Both the position numbers and the translations under genes were made by a program. A stretch of 64,000 nucleotides of DNA, from contig CAJUNX010000014.1 of assembly GCA_910587865.1 (NCBI GenBank), forward strand, positions 1-64,000, given 5' to 3'. The stretch comes from an uncultured Roseburia sp. Lineage in GTDB: Bacteria; Bacillota; Clostridia; Lachnospirales; Lachnospiraceae. Of the stretch, positions 43,513 through 53,166 are shown piece by piece. Numbering within the stretch: the first letter of the stretch is position 1; every line of letters starts with the position of its first letter. Under the pieces are notes generated by a model that made no database searches, was not told where the DNA came from, and worked only from the letters and a program-made list of their open reading frames with translations.

Positions 43513-44937
43513 TTATTTACTGTCGTTTTTCACCGACTTATTCATATCCAAAAACATCAATATTTGATGTTTGTATTTATAAATTACTACTAACAAAACA
43601 ATGACATAACACACAACAATCATATATCTGACTAACTTTAACGAGTACAATAAATTAATACCTGCTGTATATGTAGTCATAAAAATCAGCACACTCTTTA
43701 TTAATTTAACTGGGTATATATTTCCTAATTTCAACCTATATACTAAAAACATATGTATAAACAGCAGTATCATATAGCTACCCAAAGTTGTATACGCTGC
43801 TGCCAAATAACCAAATACAGGAAGTAATATCATATTCAGAATATAATTTGATAATGCCGCTATAGTACTGGCTATTGCCATCCCTATAGTCTTCTTGTTA
43901 AATTGTTCCACATTGACATACATTGTATATATAAACTGGCATATACAACCAAAAGATATTGGTGGCATTACATATAAGGCAGCCTGATATTTGTTCCCTC
44001 CCATCACATACAACAGTTCAGGGGTAATTAACATAAGGCCACACGAGATATATACAAAAACTCCTATATATTTTTCAGATACTTTTCTAATTTCCTCATA
44101 ATTGTGTTCGTGTAATTTTGACCCCAGCCATGGTACAAACGCTGAATTAATTGAAGTCATTAGAATCGTAATAACCGCGCCACAGCTGTAAGCAACAGAA
44201 TATAAAGCATTTTCTCTCGACCCACATATTTTTGTAATCATAATTCTGTCCATTGAATTCAAAACTGTCATAGAAAGAATATGCGGAACATATGGTAAAC
44301 AGACAGGAAGTGCATAACGCCAATATTTTACTTTGTTTTTTTCGCCGTTGTAAAGAAGTACTATACTCAGCAAAATTCCAATAAATATAGTCGGTAATGA
44401 ATTCCCGATGATTCTTCCCCAAAGTTTGTCTTCCATCAGTATAACAAGTATAACTGAAATAACTGCAGTAGATAGTGCAATAAAAAGACTGGTAATAACT
44501 GTAACCTTATATTTATAAAGAAATCTCTCTTTGGCTTGAAACATTTCAATGATCGAAGCGAAAAGCAAATATACAATCATTATATTTAAACATCGTAACT
44601 CTATCCCTGTAAATTGGGTAAAGACATTTGAAAATACATTAATTATAATGAGCCATCCAAAAGAAATAATACTATTAAAAACTAATAATGAAGAAACATA
44701 TTCATCAAACTTATCTTTAAAATCAAAACGAGCACTAACAAATGTTGACACAAGTTGCAAAGAAACAAATACATTAAATGTACTTTCCCAGGATATGTAA
44801 TTATTGAATAAACCATACTGCTCCTGTGTAAACAGTCTTGTAAAAATTGGTGTTGAAAGAAACCCAATACCTTTTATAATAAAATTCGCAGCTGTATACC
44901 ACATCCCCGATTTTAAGGCTTTTATGTTTGTATCCAT
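43513..44937 (-). CDS. Wzx-type oligosaccharide flippase
   Basis: A 474-residue membrane protein with 12-14 helices. AANFIIKGIGFLSTPIFTRLFTQEQYGLFNNY near 15-46 is the classic start of the polysaccharide transporter family, and MTVLNSMDRIMITKICGSRENALYSVAYS near 223 is typical of the middle. RBS AAGGA. Very AT-rich, like the genes up to 50.1 kb, and different from PseC downstream in base use. It is probably the flippase for the polymer made by the EpsG-like protein and nearby transferases. Confidence 0.88.
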   Translation of the reverse strand: MDTNIKALKSGMWYTAANFIIKGIGFLSTPIFTRLFTQEQYGLFNNYISWESTFNVFVSLQLVSTFVSARFDFKDKFDEYVSSLLVFNSIISFGWLIIINVFSNVFTQFTGIELRCLNIMIVYLLFASIIEMFQAKERFLYKYKVTVITSLFIALSTAVISVILVILMEDKLWGRIIGNSLPTIFIGILLSIVLLYNGEKNKVKYWRYALPVCLPYVPHILSMTVLNSMDRIMITKICGSRENALYSVAYSCGAVITILMTSINSAFVPWLGSKLHEHNYEEIRKVSEKYIGVFVYISCGLMLITPELLYVMGGNKYQAALYVMPPISFGCICQFIYTMYVNVEQFNKKTIGMAIASTIAALSNYILNMILLPVFGYLAAAYTTLGSYMILLFIHMFLVYRLKLGNIYPVKLIKSVLIFMTTYTAGINLLYSLKLVRYMIVVCYVIVLLVVIYKYKHQILMFLDMNKSVKNDSK

Positions 44938-45004
44938 CTACTAATTCCTTATTCGTTAAATTTATGTTCCAAAAATCAGCATCCAGCCACGACCTTTAGA
45001 TCCT

Positions 45005-46129
45005 TTAAATCAAATCATAAAGTTCAGATATTGTTTCGGGAAAATAAACTATTTTATCAAATTTTTTTATAAACTCTTTTACTACTCTCCTCATACCCAA
45101 ATTTTTAAATTCCTTATTATGAAGGAGAATTTTGCCCAAACTAATTGTTTTGATACCATATAGAGAGTTAGCAACATACAAACAAGATGATATTGTTCCA
45201 ATTATTACTTTTGGCGTATGCTCCATGTTTCCTATTATCATTTCAAGAGATATACTATTATTGCTCTCAAAAACATTTCCAATGTTTCTATAAATATTTA
45301 TGTTGCGTTCTCTTGGATGAGGTTTTATAAAATAATCAACATGTCTTGATTTAAGAAAGTCACATATGTCCTTAACAAGATTATATTCTGCCATTTTAGA
45401 ATCAATATCTATCCTGGAAAATTCAATCAAAAAAAAAGCATTATCGCATATAACATCTTTGATATTATTCAGCTTGTCAACTATTTGTTTTCTTTTTCTG
45501 ATTTCTTTACAATACAATTCCTTAATCATATGATTGACCTGCCTTCTATTATTTTTATCAAGCAGTGTTATCTCTCTCGTCTGAATTATTCTATCCTCAA
45601 ACCAAATAAGACTACTCTTAATTACTCCAAAGATGAAAGATTTATAATAATCTCCACATAATTTGTTGTATAGATATGTTTTCTCCAGTCCTTTTTTCAG
45701 ATAGTTTCCCACTCCGTCTTCAATAATAATCCATTTTAGCCTACTGTTTTTATTATATAAATTCAAAAATGTATACCAGGTATACGAAATAGTTATGGAG
45801 ACAAAATACAAATCTTCATGTTTAAAACTACTTAAATATTTGAATATATTTAATCTGTAGTAATTTATATTTTTATCCAGTTTATTTTCATATTCTATAT
45901 AATCAATATTTTCAGCAAAATGAGAAAATTGAAATGATAAATAATTATCTGTAAGCATTAAAATAATTCCATTTAATAATTTACCCTCTTTTTGAAGAAT
46001 TTCAATTATTACATCAATACCTATTGCTTGAAAATTTGAAGCACAAAGGGCAATGAAATTGATCTGTTCTCTTGATTGTAAATATTTTAATAAATCACCT
46101 TGTGTAGAAAGTTTCATTACATCTTTCAT
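45005..46129 (-). CDS. Sialyltransferase-like (GT52-type) nonulosonate transferase candidate
   Basis: A 374-residue cytosolic GT-B protein. It shows the three short motifs shared by bacterial sialyltransferases: an acidic D/E-D/E-G as EDG at residues 137-139 (IIEDGVGNY), HP at 271-272 (YFIKPHPRE), and a serine pair at 314-315 (GTISSCLY). The known motifs bind CMP-sugar donors. I choose ATG 46129 because AAGGG lies upstream. It lies 1.6 kb upstream of PseC-PseF-NeuB in the same direction, which fits a role in adding that CMP-nonulosonate to the repeat unit. The donor identity is inferred. Confidence 0.7.
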   Translation of the reverse strand: MKDVMKLSTQGDLLKYLQSREQINFIALCASNFQAIGIDVIIEILQKEGKLLNGIILMLTDNYLSFQFSHFAENIDYIEYENKLDKNINYYRLNIFKYLSSFKHEDLYFVSITISYTWYTFLNLYNKNSRLKWIIIEDGVGNYLKKGLEKTYLYNKLCGDYYKSFIFGVIKSSLIWFEDRIIQTREITLLDKNNRRQVNHMIKELYCKEIRKRKQIVDKLNNIKDVICDNAFFLIEFSRIDIDSKMAEYNLVKDICDFLKSRHVDYFIKPHPRERNINIYRNIGNVFESNNSISLEMIIGNMEHTPKVIIGTISSCLYVANSLYGIKTISLGKILLHNKEFKNLGMRRVVKEFIKKFDKIVYFPETISELYDLI

Positions 46130-46169
46130 ATTAACCCTTTTCTCATTCAAAATAAAAATTTATAAGATT

Positions 46170-47315
46170 TTATAAATGCATTTTTGCCCTAAATACTTCT
46201 TTCATATTTTGAATACTTGCCGGCAACATTTCTAAAAAAGTGAATCCTCTAAGATCATATCGATATTTTGATTTTTTTAGTCTGTTTCTGCATTTTATCT
46301 TTGTATCATACAAATAAATTCCTGTTCCGGGGACATTATGTATAACATTGTTTTCAATAGGTCGCAGTTGTAGTCCATACTTTTTTTTAAGAGCATAATT
46401 CAAATTTTTTGTTGTTAAAATATAACGACGATGGTACTGCCTGTTAGGGGTTGCATTCAAATCTATTAAAACTGAATCCTGTGATAAACCAAACAAACTT
46501 ACCGTATCTAATATAGGTTCAAAAAAAATATCGTATTTTATTAAAGCTTCAATTGGTTTAAAATGATATACCTTTTCTTTGCACTCCCACAGCATTACCT
46601 GATGATCCGTGTTAATGCTGTTATTATGTTCCCCTACTTCAGAGAAATTAGTTGTCATTGAAAATATAGGAATAATGTAATAAAGATTATTTTCAACAAT
46701 ATAGGAAACAAAATATTTCCCCCAGGACTGCTCAGACCAACGACTGATTCTCCTTGGCGCGTTCTCAATTATATTAATTTCCTGATGGTTTTCCATCCAG
46801 GTTCGAAATTTTTTCCATGCTTTTTTATGCCAGCATTGCCCCCATGTAATGGAGAACTGGCCAGCAAATACATCTGAATCTCCAATTCTTTTTTGAAAAG
46901 GACAAAATGCATAGCCATTCCATTCATGAGAATATAATCCGATTCCAGCAACTCGCTCTTCATTTTGGTAATAATTTAATGCCTGAACGGTATAGTTGTA
47001 AAAATCTGTTGATACAAATAAATCATCCTCAAGAATAATTACAGCATCATACTGATCTGTCAAATCACCACATTGAAGAACATGTTTTTTAAGACCTTGC
47101 CGTACATCGTATTTTCTTATTATCTTATCTCCATATTCCCATTTAAACTTTTCAACAATATCAATAATTTCTTCCTGTATATCACTTTTATCAATACTGA
47201 TAACTAGTGATATACCTGTATATCCCTCATAGCATGCACAACTAAGGGATTGCAAAAGTCTCTGTAATGACCTTGGACGATTATATGTAACAATAACTAT
47301 TGCAGGAATAATCAT
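46170..47315 (-). CDS. GT2/GNT-I-like glycosyltransferase
   Basis: A 381-residue GT-A-type transferase. IVIVTYNRPRSLQRLLQSL is near residue 7, VIILEDDLFVSTDFYNY near 91 (EDD metal site), and FAGQFSITWGQCWHKKAWKKF near 149, an arrangement seen in eukaryote-like GNT-I/POMGnT families and in bacterial capsule transferases. No membrane segment. RBS AAAGGAG. The stop overlaps nothing, while its start overlaps the deacetylase gene by four bases. AT-rich. Acceptor and donor unknown. Confidence 0.75.
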   Translation of the reverse strand: MIIPAIVIVTYNRPRSLQRLLQSLSCACYEGYTGISLVISIDKSDIQEEIIDIVEKFKWEYGDKIIRKYDVRQGLKKHVLQCGDLTDQYDAVIILEDDLFVSTDFYNYTVQALNYYQNEERVAGIGLYSHEWNGYAFCPFQKRIGDSDVFAGQFSITWGQCWHKKAWKKFRTWMENHQEINIIENAPRRISRWSEQSWGKYFVSYIVENNLYYIIPIFSMTTNFSEVGEHNNSINTDHQVMLWECKEKVYHFKPIEALIKYDIFFEPILDTVSLFGLSQDSVLIDLNATPNRQYHRRYILTTKNLNYALKKKYGLQLRPIENNVIHNVPGTGIYLYDTKIKCRNRLKKSKYRYDLRGFTFLEMLPASIQNMKEVFRAKMHL

Positions 47316-48031
47316 AACAGTCTCCTTTTAATAAAATATGACATATCAAGCCTTGGCCAAAACACCCTGTTTTTGCTGCAAACTTTCTGATAGGTCATAT
47401 AGATATTTTTGTAATAATGCTTAGCTAAAATACGATTTTTCTTACTAACTGCATAAATTGAACCAAACGGAAAAGCAAAATCATCGACCTGAATATTTAA
47501 TTTTTTCTCTAACGTTTCTTTCGATAAAAAAAACTCTTTAGAAGAAGAGTCATCATTCATTTCACGAAATATGGCATGGCTAACAGAATGAGATCCTATG
47601 GTACAAAGCGGCTCCTGTGACAGTAAGGATAAATCATCCCATGTAAGATATCCTTCTTCTCCGACGTAATTGACGGTGATAAAAATGGTAAATGGAATAT
47701 TGTATTTTTTCATAATTGGTAAAACAAGCGTAATAATACTTTTAAACCCATCATCAAAGGTGATCATTACAGATGACTTATACTTCGTAAAATCATTAAC
47801 CGTTCTGATAAATTTTCTTCCATTTTCTATACAGTACTTAATATATTCCTCAAAATCACAAGTTGTCACCGAGAAATCATCAAATTTTTCTGTTATGCAA
47901 TCATCTATATTATTACTATTTACGATATCGTGAAACATAGCAATATAGGAAACTTTTTTAAATTTCATCAGAAAACAAGTAATTATTCTATTTATAATTA
48001 TGCAAAAAGCATTTATTATAGATATAAACAT
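47312..48031 (-). CDS. Polysaccharide deacetylase (CE4/NodB homology)
   Basis: A 239-residue protein with a hydrophobic N-terminus (residues 2-21) that may be an anchor. NodB motif 1 is MITFDDGF near 89 and motif 2 is GSHSVSH near 146 (Asp-His-His metal triad), with FAFPFGSI near 185. CE4 enzymes remove N-acetyl groups from exported glycans. Start is uncertain: Met at 48031 overlaps the preceding transferase gene by 44 bases, whereas Met at 47968 lacks a ribosome binding site. The short length is at the low end of the family. Confidence 0.8.
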   Translation of the reverse strand: MFISIINAFCIIINRIITCFLMKFKKVSYIAMFHDIVNSNNIDDCITEKFDDFSVTTCDFEEYIKYCIENGRKFIRTVNDFTKYKSSVMITFDDGFKSIITLVLPIMKKYNIPFTIFITVNYVGEEGYLTWDDLSLLSQEPLCTIGSHSVSHAIFREMNDDSSSKEFFLSKETLEKKLNIQVDDFAFPFGSIYAVSKKNRILAKHYYKNIYMTYQKVCSKNRVFWPRLDMSYFIKRRLL

Positions 48032-49031
48032 TTATTTGTTTTAACTCTTTCGCTGCTTCTAATAGTTTGATATAAATATACAGAACAACTATGCGGTCCT
48101 TTTTTAACAACACTGTAAAAAAACTGATTATTCCAAACCTTGCTTTTAAATTAACTTTATCGGAATATTTATCCGTTAGTTTTATCTTCTGATATATTTC
48201 TACAAAGTCTTTATACGATTTCCATCGATTTAATAAAGACCCAAAATACATTTCTGTCATAGAATATGAAAATTCTTCCTGTTTCTCATCCCATAATATA
48301 TTTTTTTCCAAAACTTCTTTTAAATACTCCCGGGTAACTGTTATCGTTTCGATTGAACCCGGACGATAAAAATTTTTATTTTGCGTAGAACCTAATGTAT
48401 AATTATAACAATAATACTCATCTGTTTTTGTAATTATTTTTTTCACATATTGTAAATAGTCTAAAATAAATCCTAAATCTTCATTATACTTAAATTTATC
48501 AGAAAAACGAATATTATTCTTTTTTATAATTTTCGTATTATATAATTTGTTTCCAATACAGCTAAGCCATTGTACCGGATAAGCATCATATAGTAATTTT
48601 AATAACTCTCTACTACTATATACCCCCTCATCAACATTAACGGATTCTCTAATAATTTTCCTGTTTCTTTTCCTGTAATAGCCAAATATAGCAAGATCAG
48701 CATCTGCATTTTTTACTTCTTCGTATACATTTGCAATTGTCTCAGCAGCGATTTCATCATCTGCATCTAAATATAGAAGCCACTCACCTGTGCAATAATT
48801 AATTCCTGTATTTCGTGCATTACTTTGACCTGTGTTCTTTTCAAGCAAAATATATTTCACTTTCTCACAAATACAATTTTTTATGACTTTATCAGAATTA
48901 TCAGTTGATCCGTCATTAATAACTATAATCTCAATATTTGTATATTTTTGTGCGAATACACTTTCCAAACATCGTTTTATGTATTTTTCAGCGTTATAAA
49001 CGGGAATTATAACTGATATTATTGGATTCAT
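47988..49031 (-). CDS. Family 2 glycosyltransferase
   Basis: A 347-residue GT-A enzyme. VIIPVYNAEKYIKRCLESVFAQ is near residue 7, INDGSTDNSDKVI near 38 and LLYLDADDEIAAETIANVYEE near 86 (DAD metal site). CIGNKLYNTKIIKKNNIRF near 160 and EDLGFILDYLQYV near 185 complete the usual GT2 capsule layout. Strongly AT-rich. It lies between the polymerase and the deacetylase. Donor and acceptor unknown. Confidence 0.88.
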   Translation of the reverse strand: MNPIISVIIPVYNAEKYIKRCLESVFAQKYTNIEIIVINDGSTDNSDKVIKNCICEKVKYILLEKNTGQSNARNTGINYCTGEWLLYLDADDEIAAETIANVYEEVKNADADLAIFGYYRKRNRKIIRESVNVDEGVYSSRELLKLLYDAYPVQWLSCIGNKLYNTKIIKKNNIRFSDKFKYNEDLGFILDYLQYVKKIITKTDEYYCYNYTLGSTQNKNFYRPGSIETITVTREYLKEVLEKNILWDEKQEEFSYSMTEMYFGSLLNRWKSYKDFVEIYQKIKLTDKYSDKVNLKARFGIISFFTVLLKKDRIVVLYIYIKLLEAAKELKQINVYIYNKCFLHNYK

Positions 49032-49046
49032 ATTTTCTCTTTTCTT

Positions 49047-50123
49047 TCACCTAAAAATTGTATAATAGTTATTTTTCAGCCACCCTGCCTGCATAACAGC
49101 AAACATAAAACAAAGGACAATTTTCAAACTTTTTTTATTTCCTTGATATTTTTCTAAAATACTAGAAAAAGCGAGCATAACAAAAATAATCAAAAAATAT
49201 GAAAATCTATTCAGCATTTCTATTTTACTACTCCATATAATTATTGTCCCATATAAAACACAACCCAAATAAATGATTTTGTCTTTTACCACATTCATAT
49301 TAAAATATTTCCTAAAAAAGAAAATTAAAAATAAAACTAATATATTTTTTAATATATAACCCAAACTTATACCGGAATTTAAGTTGACAAGGACATCTTT
49401 ATATGTGTTTCCATATAAAATAGTACTTGCACCAATAGCTATACTATCAATTTTATATAAAAATCCTATTGCTACTATCCCCCATATTATTACTGGCAAG
49501 CTCTTACTTTTTACACGTATTTTTGTTAGAAAATATAGTGGTAACATAATAAGCGCAGATTTGTGAACAGATGCCGCGATTAATACTGCCCCAATATAGG
49601 CAAACGGTTTTTTTAAAAAAAGAAATTTTGTGGATAAAGCAAAAATGCTTCCGGCAAGTAACTGAGTGCTTAGATTAAATCCATTATAAAAAAAGCCCAA
49701 TGAGAAAAAGATTCCCAATGAAACCCATTCGGATTCCGTTGTTTTCGATAACGCTATAAAATAAAACAGAATTGTCAGAAGCCCAATAAACAACATAAAA
49801 ATATAAAATTTGTCCGTAAACGTCACAATAATTTTATTTAAAAGCAAGTACAATTTTTCAATATTACTTGATAAAAATATTGATTTTAAACTCCAACCCG
49901 GAGCTAAATCAAACCACAATTTATAGCCTTGATAATCCGTTGTAAAATCTCCCCTTAAACCGTACTCGAGAGTTAATACAGTAATCCAAAAAACAGAAAA
50001 AGGAACCGTTTTGCTTAATGTAATAGGGAAATTTCCTATATTAATCTTTATAAATCCTCGTTTTTGATTTACAAAGAATCCTGTCATAATAAGCAATATT
50101 AAATTTATCAAATATATATTCAT
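49047..50123 (-). CDS. EpsG-family polysaccharide polymerase (Wzy-like)
   Basis: A 358-residue protein with about 9-10 membrane segments. The first soluble loop reads YGLRGDFTTDYQGYKLWF near 68, the EpsG-type RGxxxTDYxxY motif; SVHKSALIMLPLYFL near 188 is also typical (the A-x-x-x-H-x-S-A element). Such proteins polymerise lipid-linked repeat units at the outer face of the membrane. It is followed by the flippase and transferases of the same AT-rich block and is the only clear polymerase in the window. Confidence 0.85.
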   Translation of the reverse strand: MNIYLINLILLIMTGFFVNQKRGFIKINIGNFPITLSKTVPFSVFWITVLTLEYGLRGDFTTDYQGYKLWFDLAPGWSLKSIFLSSNIEKLYLLLNKIIVTFTDKFYIFMLFIGLLTILFYFIALSKTTESEWVSLGIFFSLGFFYNGFNLSTQLLAGSIFALSTKFLFLKKPFAYIGAVLIAASVHKSALIMLPLYFLTKIRVKSKSLPVIIWGIVAIGFLYKIDSIAIGASTILYGNTYKDVLVNLNSGISLGYILKNILVLFLIFFFRKYFNMNVVKDKIIYLGCVLYGTIIIWSSKIEMLNRFSYFLIIFVMLAFSSILEKYQGNKKSLKIVLCFMFAVMQAGWLKNNYYTIFR

Positions 50124-50155
50124 ACGCTTCTCAATTTCCTATTCACAAAAACTTA

Positions 50156-51286
50156 TTACGAAATATTCATCCACTCATTTATCTTCCCGATATAATTGTG
50201 ATAGTCAAACCTTCCCCTGTTTACCTTCTGCAAGACCGGTACAGTTTCCAATACTTTTCTGATGCTTTTCAGATCTGCGGAGTCAAGAATAATCCCATTT
50301 CCCTTTTCTGTATATTTCAACAGATCACTGGTATCATTTGATATCACAGGTGTTCCGCAGCTGATCGCTTCCACAAATTTTGTCGGGAATCCGGCCATGG
50401 CCACCCGGGACCGGTCTCTGAAAAAACAGCTGTAATTTGCTTTTTTTACATATTCCAGTACTTCCCGGTGCGAAATCCGACCATGAAACTTTATATTATC
50501 ATTACGGTTCACAATATCCTCATGTCCCGAATACAGTTTAAGATACTCGTCTTTTGTAATGCCAATAACATCCAGCCGGTAAGATCGGTTCAGTCCCCCG
50601 ACTGCCCTGATCAGATAGTCGATCCTGTCCTTTCTGCCAGGGGCACCGGCATATACAAGTCTTAATACCCGTTTATCTTTTTCATATTTATTGATCCATT
50701 TTTCCTCATTCAGATCTGTCAGCGGCGGAATTCGTATCACATTTTTACACTTTTTATAATATCGTTTCAGATAACTGCTGATTACAATCAGACCATCCAG
50801 ACGTTTATGAATAATACGCATCCGGAAAAATTCATCCAACCCCTTAATGACATTAACGGGAAATCTCCTTCCCGCCACCGAATACCACTCCGTGTTATCA
50901 GCAATACAGAGTATATTTCTCCTTTTACAAAATCTTCTGATTTTTTCCAATGATATCGCGGAAAGATCATAGCATATTACTGCATTAATGTCTCCGATGT
51001 AATCTAATACTTCAATATAAGGCCTGATATCAAACAGATATCCGACCCATGCTTTACTGTTTCCCGGGTAAACACGTGAATAACATTCAAACCCCTGAAC
51101 TTCTTTTTTTGTCGTCCGTATATTACACAAATCCTGCGATGTTTTACTACCCCGGTCTGCTCCCACAAAATATACACGATTATTGCATTCACGCAGAGCT
51201 TTGGCTATTCCAAGTACACGATGAGCCGCTGCATCCTTATCCGGAAGTTCAAAGCTGCCGATATAAAGCACATTTTTATCTCTCAT
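50156..51286 (-). CDS. Family 4 glycosyltransferase
   Basis: A 376-residue GT-B enzyme. LYIGSFELPDKDAAAHRVLGIAKAL near 6 is the acceptor-side start (a GxFExPDKxAxAxRV form common in capsule GT4s). LRLVYAGAPGRKDRIDYLIRAVG near 208 begins the donor domain and FPTKFVEAISCGTPVISND near 299 is the EX7E donor site. It overlaps asnB by four bases (ATGA). GC-richer than the polymerase that follows, marking a composition boundary near 50.1 kb. Confidence 0.88.
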   Translation of the reverse strand: MRDKNVLYIGSFELPDKDAAAHRVLGIAKALRECNNRVYFVGADRGSKTSQDLCNIRTTKKEVQGFECYSRVYPGNSKAWVGYLFDIRPYIEVLDYIGDINAVICYDLSAISLEKIRRFCKRRNILCIADNTEWYSVAGRRFPVNVIKGLDEFFRMRIIHKRLDGLIVISSYLKRYYKKCKNVIRIPPLTDLNEEKWINKYEKDKRVLRLVYAGAPGRKDRIDYLIRAVGGLNRSYRLDVIGITKDEYLKLYSGHEDIVNRNDNIKFHGRISHREVLEYVKKANYSCFFRDRSRVAMAGFPTKFVEAISCGTPVISNDTSDLLKYTEKGNGIILDSADLKSIRKVLETVPVLQKVNRGRFDYHNYIGKINEWMNIS

Positions 51287-53166
51287 TTAAGTTTCGTTAC
51301 TTCCTCATACCACTTCTCAAACACAAACAACGCCCAGATCTCCGACTTCCGGTTTCTTTTCCCCGTCAGATGTTCCTGTATGATCCGCTCCACATATTTC
51401 CCGGACAGAATCCCCTGCCCCTGAATCCTTCCAGCATTCAGCACATCCAGCATCTCTTTCTTCATCTCATTCCGAAACCAGTGATCCAGCGGGATCCCGA
51501 ACCCTGATTTCGGCAGTTTCGTATATCCTTTTGGCAAAAGCGGCAAAAACGCATCCTTTAAGATCCGTTTTTTATTTCTTCCTTTCAGCTTGTACGCATC
51601 CGGAAGTGAAAACGCAAACTGCACGATATCATTTGCCAGCATCGGGGTACGTGTCTCCAGGGAATTCAGCATTGCCATCCGGTCCACCTTGGCAAGCATG
51701 TCCCCCTCCAGCACAAGATGCAGATCGGTGTACTGGGTTTTCCGCAGATCTGTCCCGTTCATCCGGTTGTAGTACTCCCGGATCCGGCTCTCCCCGGAGT
51801 TCTCATTCCATCCTTCCTGAAACAGCTTCCGGCAGTCCTCCTCCTTAAATCCCAGCTGCATCGTATTTTTCCGTTTGGAAAAGATATCCGTATACGCACT
51901 GCTCACCAGCTTGTTTACCTTCCTGGAAAACGCTGTCGTGTCCGGCAGCAGCTCCATGACCGGTTCGATCAGCAGCTTTCTCGTGCCGTTCGGCAGCTTC
52001 AGATAAATCCTGCTGTAATAATCGATCAGATATTTTTCATAACCAAGGAAACATTCATCGCCCGCATCCCCGGTCAGCACCACCTTCACTTCTCTGGACG
52101 CATACTCCGACACCAGATACTCCGGCAATGCGGAGGAATCGGCAAAGGGCTCATCCATGGAAGAAATGACCCGGTCCATGATCTCCATCGCATCCCGGTG
52201 ATGCATGATACATGCATGATGCTCCGAACCGATATGCGCCGCCATCAGCGCCGCATTTCTGCTCTCATCATAATCGGCTTCCTCAAATCCGATTGTAAAG
52301 GTCTTTATCGGGCGTTCTGAATTCCTGGCCATCAGCGCCGCTATAATTCCGGAATCAAGTCCGCCGCTTAAAAACGCCCCGTATGGCACGTCACAGTTCA
52401 TCCGCTCCTTTACCGAACGGTTCAGCCTGCGCCGCAGTTCACTGACTGCTTCCTCATAGGAGAATCCGGCACAGTCCTCATCCACCGTCAGCTCCCAGTA
52501 TGTTTCCTCTGACATCCGGCCATCTTTTCCAATCGTCAGATAATGACCCGGCAGCAGTTTTTTCACATCCTTAAAAATTGTGAGGGGCGCCGGTATATAC
52601 GTATACCGGAAGTAAAAACTGAGTGCTTCGGAAGAGATTTCTTTCGGGATAAGATCCGTGGCCAGCATGCTTTTCAGTTCCGATGCAAACAGAAAAAGGG
52701 AATTATTTCTGTAAAAATAAAGGGGTTTTTCCCCCATCCTGTCCCTGGCCAGTATCAGAATTTCCTTTTTTCTGTCATAAACTGCAAGGGCAAACATCCC
52801 GTCCAGCATTGCAAAGCACTGTCCGCCGTACTCCTCATAAAGATGAACAATCACCTCCGTATCGGATGCAGTGGCAAAACAGTGGCCCCTGTGTATCAGT
52901 TCCTGTCTTAATTTTTTATAATTATAGATTTCCCCGTTAAATACTGCCGCCAGCGTATGGTCTTCGTTATATACCGGCTGGTCCCCTGTGGAAAGGTCAA
53001 TGATGGAAAGCCGGCGCATCCCCATACAGCACCACTCCCCGTCATAGATCCCCTCCGCATCCGGCCCGCGGTGAATGATCTCTTCATTCATCCGACAGAC
53101 AAGGTTATGCCTCTCCTCTGATGTATACCGGTTTTTAAAATCAAGAAGTCCGTTAATCCCGCACAT
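51283..53166 (-). CDS. asnB: Glutamine-dependent asparagine synthetase-like amidotransferase
   Basis: A 627-residue class II glutamine amidotransferase plus synthetase. The catalytic Cys2 is in MCGINGL, RGPDAEGIYDG near 33, FNGEIYNYKKLR near 74 and the ATP-PPi loop FLSGGLDSGI near 262. In glycan loci AsnB relatives (WbpS-like) amidate the carboxylate of a uronic acid. Placement directly downstream of the UDP-GlcNAc dehydrogenase and 4-epimerase, with one base between stop and start, fits that role. Ordinary asparagine synthesis cannot be excluded. Confidence 0.88.
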   Translation of the reverse strand: MCGINGLLDFKNRYTSEERHNLVCRMNEEIIHRGPDAEGIYDGEWCCMGMRRLSIIDLSTGDQPVYNEDHTLAAVFNGEIYNYKKLRQELIHRGHCFATASDTEVIVHLYEEYGGQCFAMLDGMFALAVYDRKKEILILARDRMGEKPLYFYRNNSLFLFASELKSMLATDLIPKEISSEALSFYFRYTYIPAPLTIFKDVKKLLPGHYLTIGKDGRMSEETYWELTVDEDCAGFSYEEAVSELRRRLNRSVKERMNCDVPYGAFLSGGLDSGIIAALMARNSERPIKTFTIGFEEADYDESRNAALMAAHIGSEHHACIMHHRDAMEIMDRVISSMDEPFADSSALPEYLVSEYASREVKVVLTGDAGDECFLGYEKYLIDYYSRIYLKLPNGTRKLLIEPVMELLPDTTAFSRKVNKLVSSAYTDIFSKRKNTMQLGFKEEDCRKLFQEGWNENSGESRIREYYNRMNGTDLRKTQYTDLHLVLEGDMLAKVDRMAMLNSLETRTPMLANDIVQFAFSLPDAYKLKGRNKKRILKDAFLPLLPKGYTKLPKSGFGIPLDHWFRNEMKKEMLDVLNAGRIQGQGILSGKYVERIIQEHLTGKRNRKSEIWALFVFEKWYEEVTKLK

